Shown: one piece after another, positions 56,990 to 64,000 of the stretch
How the letters are laid out: each line of letters begins with the position of its first letter
How positions within the stretch are numbered: position 1 is the first letter of the stretch
Source of the DNA: Misgurnus anguillicaudatus
Lineage: Eukaryota > Chordata > Actinopteri > Cypriniformes > Cobitidae
Length of the DNA: 64,000 nt
Direction: 5' to 3'
Assembly: GCF_027580225.2 (NCBI RefSeq)
Contig: NC_073354.2
Coordinates: 21,225,001-21,289,000, forward strand
Made by a program: the position numbers and the translations under genes
The notes under the pieces: model-generated
Seen by the model: the letters and a program-made list of their open reading frames with translations, nothing else
Told to the model about the DNA's origin: nothing
Databases searched by the model: none

Positions 56990-57150
56990 GGTTCTTTGTA
57001 GTGATGTCATAGAAGAACCATTTTTTCCAGAAGAACCTTTTAGCCAAATGTTCCTAAAGTACTAATTTCTTTCTTGCATTTCTATTGTTTGTAGAATCTT
57101 ATACCAAACCTTTTGTGTAGCAGAGGGTTCTGTGGATGTTAAAGGTTCTT
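56990..57150. repeat. AAAGGTTCTTT/AAGAACC repeat fragment
   Basis: AAAGGTTCTTTGTAGTGATG, GAAGAACCATTTTTTCC and AAAGGTTCTTTACAG are pieces of a common fish repeat; a related fragment lies at about 24820-24930. Confidence 0.5.
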
Positions 57151-57656
57151 TACAGTCTAAATAGTTTTTTTTGTCATCATGCTATAGTTCTTGTTTTGAT
57201 TTTATATACACCTACTGTAGATGCTGGACAGTGTAGTGGACTGCACAAATTACTGAACTCGCAAAACTATGCGCGTAAAGCAATTACGCATGATCACTGG
57301 CACGCGCAAAAAGTAAGAATAATTCATTATTGCACCATAATCAATAAATGCGTTGTGTGTGTATTTTAACAATTTCATATAAAAGTTTTCGCTACCTGCA
57401 ATCATACACGACGAGCATGAAAATATTTACTTACTGTGTAGCCTATGTTTAAAGGGGTATTTTAAAACCATAATCCCAAAGGTTGCATTTTCGGAAAAAA
57501 AATATATGTAGCTTACAAAAGCCTATAAGTATACATAAATCGTTCTATTGAACAAGAATACAAATGCTGTGCAAAATCTGTACATTTTACACGTTTATGA
57601 AATACAGCTTATGATCAGAACCGCATATTCAGCAATGTCCATATACAGATATGTAC

Positions 57657-58300
57657 CTTATGACTCCAGGTGTCCGGCTTCAGTGATGTCCTCGATTTTA
57701 TTCAGCGACAATATCGACTGGCTTTCCACGGAAATGTCAAACGATTTCAGTCCGTGCCTCGCATTGCATAAACCAGTGAAGAAAGCCCGATAAATAACAA
57801 CAACACCTTTCTAAGGATGATCATCGAAAAAATGAACAATCTCTCCTAAACGTGAGTCCTTCTTAAGCAACAGATTTCGGCATCGCCTAGAGTCCGACAA
57901 AAGGAGCAGTTGAAATTACTTCCAGTAAATCTTTAATGTACTGTAACGGTAACCTACACCGCACCTCATAGTAGAGCAGATCTGATGCTTTCAGAGAAGT
58001 CGGGCATCTCCCGTCACTTTCAGTTAAATCATCAGCTGTGCGAAACCGCGCGTTCAGAAAGCAGGAACTTCATCCGAATCCCGGCGCTAAGCTTTTAAAA
58101 CACCAGTTTATCTGCCCGCGTGCTTTTTACTGATTAGATTCGCATGAAAGTGCGAGAGATAAAGTAGACCTGCTGGTATAGTGGACGGACTTGCGCGTCT
58201 CTCCAAATATGACACGAGTTATGTACCGTGCGTCCTGCGCGTGTCAGTTTTACCTTTGACTTTACGCAAACGTTCGCTTTTGCAAATATGGTTCTAGAGC
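57657..58300 (-). promoter_or_regulatory. Candidate syndig1l promoter and non-coding first exon (CpG-rich)
   Basis: This is the richest CpG cluster between the coding start and the CTGT array, with many CGCG and GCGC words (for example around 58040-58090 and 58180-58260). On the minus strand a TATA-like TTTTAAAAG lies at 58092-58100. A good splice donor, CATAAG|GTACAT, places an exon end at 57657. The coding exon's strong acceptor needs such an upstream exon, and none nearer is as convincing. The transcript start and exon limits are inferred. It could instead belong to another transcript that only shares the region. Confidence 0.45.
57747..57824 (-). CDS. Unrecognised 25-codon ORF with a signal-peptide-like sequence, possible uORF
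   Basis: The reading is MIILRKVLLLFIGLSSLVYA followed by MRGTD and a TGA. It has a basic residue pair, a hydrophobic core and a small-x-small cleavage-type end (VYA), so it looks like a complete signal peptide and almost nothing else. Another minus frame stays open beyond it and ends ...NKIEDITEAGHLES before a stop at about 57660, just before the candidate splice donor. I do not recognise either peptide. It may be a uORF in the syndig1l 5' exon, the first exon of an unrelated small secreted protein, a frame-broken relic, or chance. Confidence 0.25.
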   Translation of the reverse strand: MIILRKVLLLFIGLSSLVYAMRGTD

Positions 58301-58388
58301 CCCAAGATCTTGAGCTTAATCGATTTCACATCATGTGAGAGCCTCTGGGGATGTTGATAATGCCGATTAAAAATTTCCGTTTAGTAAT

Positions 58389-59022
58389 TTCTGTCTGTCT
58401 GCTGATCTTGTCTATCCTGTCTGTCTATCTGTCTTTGTACAGTAGGCTGTCTGTCTGTCTGTGTACAGTAGTATATCGGTCTGTCTGTCTGTCTATATAT
58501 CTTGTCTGTCTATCTGTCTTTCTGTGTACAGTAGTATATCTGTCTGTCTGTCTGTCTATCCATCTGTCTATCTATCTTGTATATCTTGCCTGTCTGTCTA
58601 TATATCTTGTCTGTCTGTCTGTCTACCCATCTGTCTATCTATCTTGTATATCTTGCCTGTCTGTCTGTCTGTCTGTTTGTCTGTCTATCCATCTGTCTAT
58701 CTATCTTGTATATCTGTCTAACCTGTCTGTTTGTGTACTGTAGTCTGTCTGTCTGTGTCTAATCTATGCTGTCTGTCTATCTATCTGTGTACAGTAGTCT
58801 GTCTGTCTGCCTGATCTGTCTATCTATCTTGTCTGTCTGTCAATCCTGTTTGACTATCTGTCTGTGTACAGTAGTCCGTCTGTCTATCCTGTCTGTCTGT
58901 CTGTCCTGTCTATCTGTCTGTGTACAGTAGGCTGTCTGTCTGTCTATCTATCTATCTATTTTGTCCATCCTGCCTGTCTGTCTGTCTGTCTATGCTGTTT
59001 GTTTATTCGTCTGTGTACAGTA

Positions 59023-59068
<46 letters not shown>

Positions 59069-59272
59069 TTATCTTGTCTTTCCAGTCTGTCTATCTGTCT
59101 GTGTACAGTAGGCTGTCTGTCTGTCTATCTATCTATTTTGTCTATCCTGTCTGTCTGTCTATGCTGTTTGTTTATCTGTCTGTGTAGAGTAGTCTGTCTG
59201 TCTATTTATCTTGTCTTTCCTGTCTGTCTGTGTACAGTAGGCTGCCTGTCTGTCTATTTATCGTGTCTTTCC

Positions 59273-59313
<41 letters not shown>

Positions 59314-59800
59314 ATCTATCTGTCTGTCTATGCTGTTTGTTTATCTGTCTGTGTACAGTAGGCTGTCTGTCTGTCTGTCTGTCTATCTATTCTGTCTATC
59401 CTGTCTGTCTGTCTGTCTGTCTGTCTATGCTGTTTGTTTATCTGTCTGTGTACAGTAGTCTGTCTGTCTATTTATCTTGTCTTTCCTGTCTGTCTGTGTA
59501 CAGTAGGCTGTCTGTCTGTCTATCTATCTTGTCTATACTGTCTATCTATCCTGTCTGTCTATTTGTCTGTGTACAGTAAGCTATCCGTCTGTCCGTCTGT
59601 GTATCTTTCTATTTATCTTGTCTAACCTGTCTGTCTGTGTCCAGTAGTCTGTCTGTCTGTCTGTCTATCTATCTGAGTACAGTAGGCTGTCTGTCTATCT
59701 ATCTGTCTATTTATCTATCTTGTCTATTCTGTCTGTCTGTATGTCTGTCTTTCTATGTATCTGTCTGTCTGTCTTATCTATCCTATATGTCTATGTACAG

Positions 59801-59839
<39 letters not shown>

Positions 59840-60003
59840 ATCTATCCTGTCTGTTTATCTGTCTGTATACAGGAGTCTGTCTGTCTATCTGTCTGTGTAT
59901 CTATCTTGTCTATCCTGTCTGTCTGTCTGTCTGTCTTTCCTGTTTGTTTATCTGTCTGTGTACAGTGGTCTGTCTGTCTGTCTGTCTATTTATCTTGTCT
60001 ATC

Positions 60004-60034
<31 letters not shown>

Positions 60035-60098
60035 ATCTATAAATCATTTGGTTATTCGGTCTGTCTTTCTATGTGTCTGACTGTCTCTCTGTCAATCT
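58389..60098. repeat. 1.7-kb CTGT-type tetranucleotide array with a recurring GTGTACAGTAG spacer
   Basis: CTGT/CTAT tetramers run almost without break. GTGTACAGTAG or one-base variants recur about 20 times. Translations in all plus frames are open (CLSV/YLS-type), an artefact of the repeat lacking stops. Confidence 0.97.
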
Positions 60099-61660
<1,562 letters not shown>

Positions 61661-61668
61661 GTTATATA

Positions 61669-62649
61669 GTTTGGTTCCATAACGCAATAAATCCATTTTG
61701 ACTAATTTGGGTATAAATGTGTTTTCAATACCCAGAAAGTGACAAGATTAAAACCACTGTTTTCTGTTACAAACTTTCACATAGCATCTTTAGATTATAA
61801 TAACATAAAAAATTCTAATCCATAATTTGATTTTCAAAGATTTATTATAAAAACTGATAATTTTTTTCACAAAATGCACTAAAACCAAGTTTTTTTTCAA
61901 AATGCTATAAATCTATTGAATCAATATATAAATGTGCATTCATCTTTGCCATATTATATTCATTTAGTTGACTAGTGGTATACACTGAATAAAAAATAAA
62001 CATTAATGGCATTAATCAAAACACTTACTTTGTCATATTAAGAACTCTGTCATTGCTGCTGTCATCCTTGGGACGTCGTCGCTGAACTTTTTTGACAGCG
62101 ATCAGCTGTAAAATATTTTGGTCCTGCTTGATTTTCGTTGACTTAGGGTAAAATAATAAAAAGTTTTTATAAGATCCTCTGGGGTCAATGTGTTAGCAAT
62201 GTGAAGCTTGATGCTGTCATGTGAGAACAAGCAACAGCCGGCATTTTTAATTATTTGAATTTAATGGCTTACGTTTCTTCCCTGCCACAGAAAACCACCA
62301 CATGTTTATCAATGCCATCAAAATTACGATTTGTTGATCACGAAGTACAAAGTAGATGAGGAAAACTAGGATTTTGTGTGTATTCAAAGCGCCGCCATTA
62401 ATGTTTACAATGCTTGGAATGATGCGTTGTGATTGGCTGTGTGGGTTTATTGCATTCTGCAGAGAAGGAGGACTGGCATTTGACGCGGTTTGGAAAAAAT
62501 GGCAGAAAAGATGACAGAAAAACACAGCAGATATTGGATTTTGTGTAAAATTAAGAATTGACTTTTTAATACTGACCTGATACAATACTGATTTTGGCGG
62601 TAAGTAATATGTTTTAAAAACGGCATTTATCGTGTTTTGGAACCAAACT
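61669..62649. repeat. TIR element between two (TA)n tracts
   Basis: AGTTTGGTTCCATAACGCAA at the left and TTTTGGAACCAAACT at the right are inverted. 981 bp, no transposase. Confidence 0.7.
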
Positions 62650-62667
62650 GTTCACATATACATATAC

Positions 62668-62670
<3 letters not shown>

Positions 62671-62727
<57 letters not shown>
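62671..62727. repeat. (TA)n microsatellite, about 57 bp
   Basis: Direct reading. Confidence 0.97.
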
Positions 62728-62729
<2 letters not shown>

Positions 62730-63240
62730 AAAAAATCATTTAAAAAAAATCAGCAAAAGAAACATAGCAAACTAGTATCAAACAAATACCTTAGAATTTC
62801 TTTCCATAAAACTTTTTTCAAGTTAGTAAACACATACATACATTAAAGGATAAGAGACCTAATGGTTTAAGTAAGTGTGGTTTAAGGCTTAAAGTGTTTT
62901 CCCGCATATCTCAAATACCCAGCTGTATAGACAACCTGTTTCTAGTCCACTGGTAGACTTGTCATGCAAAAAACCTTTTCCCTTTGGCAAGCTCATAATA
63001 GACATCTATTGTTTTAAGTTGTTTTAATTGTTTCTGTATCACACTAAAGGCCAACAAACTTATCCAATAATAATTTGATGTGTGTGTGTCTGTTGGTATA
63101 CACAGAAAGTGTCCCCAACTGAACATCTTAAAAAACATACAAAATGGTACTTTTTCATAGATTAAAGACTGCCAACAGGTTTTTGTCATGGTTGGGGTTA
63201 GGGACTGGGGTAGGTTAGGGGAAAAGATAACAGTTTGTAC
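62728..63240. other. No gene or repeat seen
   Basis: AT-rich sequence with one small minus frame and no domain. Confidence 0.5.
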
Positions 63241-63242
63241 AA

Positions 63243-64000
<758 letters not shown>

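Larger units (their letters stand above)
50252..57656 (-). other. Inferred syndig1l first intron (7.4 kb)
   Basis: It is bounded by the strong acceptor at 50252 and the candidate donor at 57656; the donor side is inferred. Contents: a GGGTTTCC-ended element (51324-52136), a Harbinger-type MITE (52798-53565) and a TTAATGG/CCTTTAA MITE (53744-54077). 50258-51323, 52137-52797 and 54078-56990 have no supported feature. Confidence 0.4.

Noticed and set aside
57548..57793. 81-codon plus-strand open frame in the CpG-rich block
   Set aside because: No domain or signal; the splice-donor and TATA-like evidence favours the minus strand.

Overview
The window looks like nuclear DNA from a teleost fish, most likely a cyprinid. 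It is AT-rich and packed with short non-autonomous DNA transposons (hAT, Tc1/mariner, PIF/Harbinger and TTAA-inserting MITE types). It also carries long (TA)n, (TG)n and CTGT-type arrays and one large intron-rich gene. There is no bacterial or phage organisation: no operons, no dense ORFs, no tRNA or rRNA gene and no CRISPR array that I can see.

The one protein gene I can support is on the minus strand. It is a SynDIG1-family gene, best read as syndig1l (SYNDIG1-like, also called TMEM90A or capucin). Three coding exons at 49685-50146, 33594-33731 and 24519-24677 join in phase 0 with canonical GT/AG sites to give 252 residues. A strong splice acceptor 105 bp upstream of the ATG implies an upstream non-coding exon. 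The best candidate for that exon and its promoter is the CpG-rich block at about 57657-58300. The introns are large (about 8.9, 16.0 and 7.4 kb), so roughly half the window is this transcription unit.

Layout. 1-24.5 kb lies downstream of the gene and is mostly repeats, including two multi-layer nests (10431-13241 and 21224-22636). 24.5-50.3 kb holds the coding exons and introns 3 and 2, with a frameshifted Tc1 element at 35631-37265. 50.3-58.3 kb is intron 1 and the putative promoter. 58.39-60.10 kb is a 1.7 kb CTGT-type array abutting that promoter. 60.1-64 kb is upstream flank with a MITE sitting between two (TA)n tracts and a 120 bp (TG)n tract.

The most notable signals are these: (1) a three-deep insertion stack with readable target-site duplications; (2) a deleted transposon that still carries the start of a RecQ-like helicase gene with its Walker A motif; (3) at least seven repeat families sharing TTAAAGG/CCTTTAA ends, as expected for TTAA-inserting (Kolobok/T2-type or piggyBac-type) elements; (4) a signal-peptide-like 25-codon ORF in the putative 5' exon; (5) a hairpin-forming palindrome 400 nt before a syndig1l splice acceptor. 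Family names for repeats come from end sequences and target-site duplications read by eye, not from a database search.
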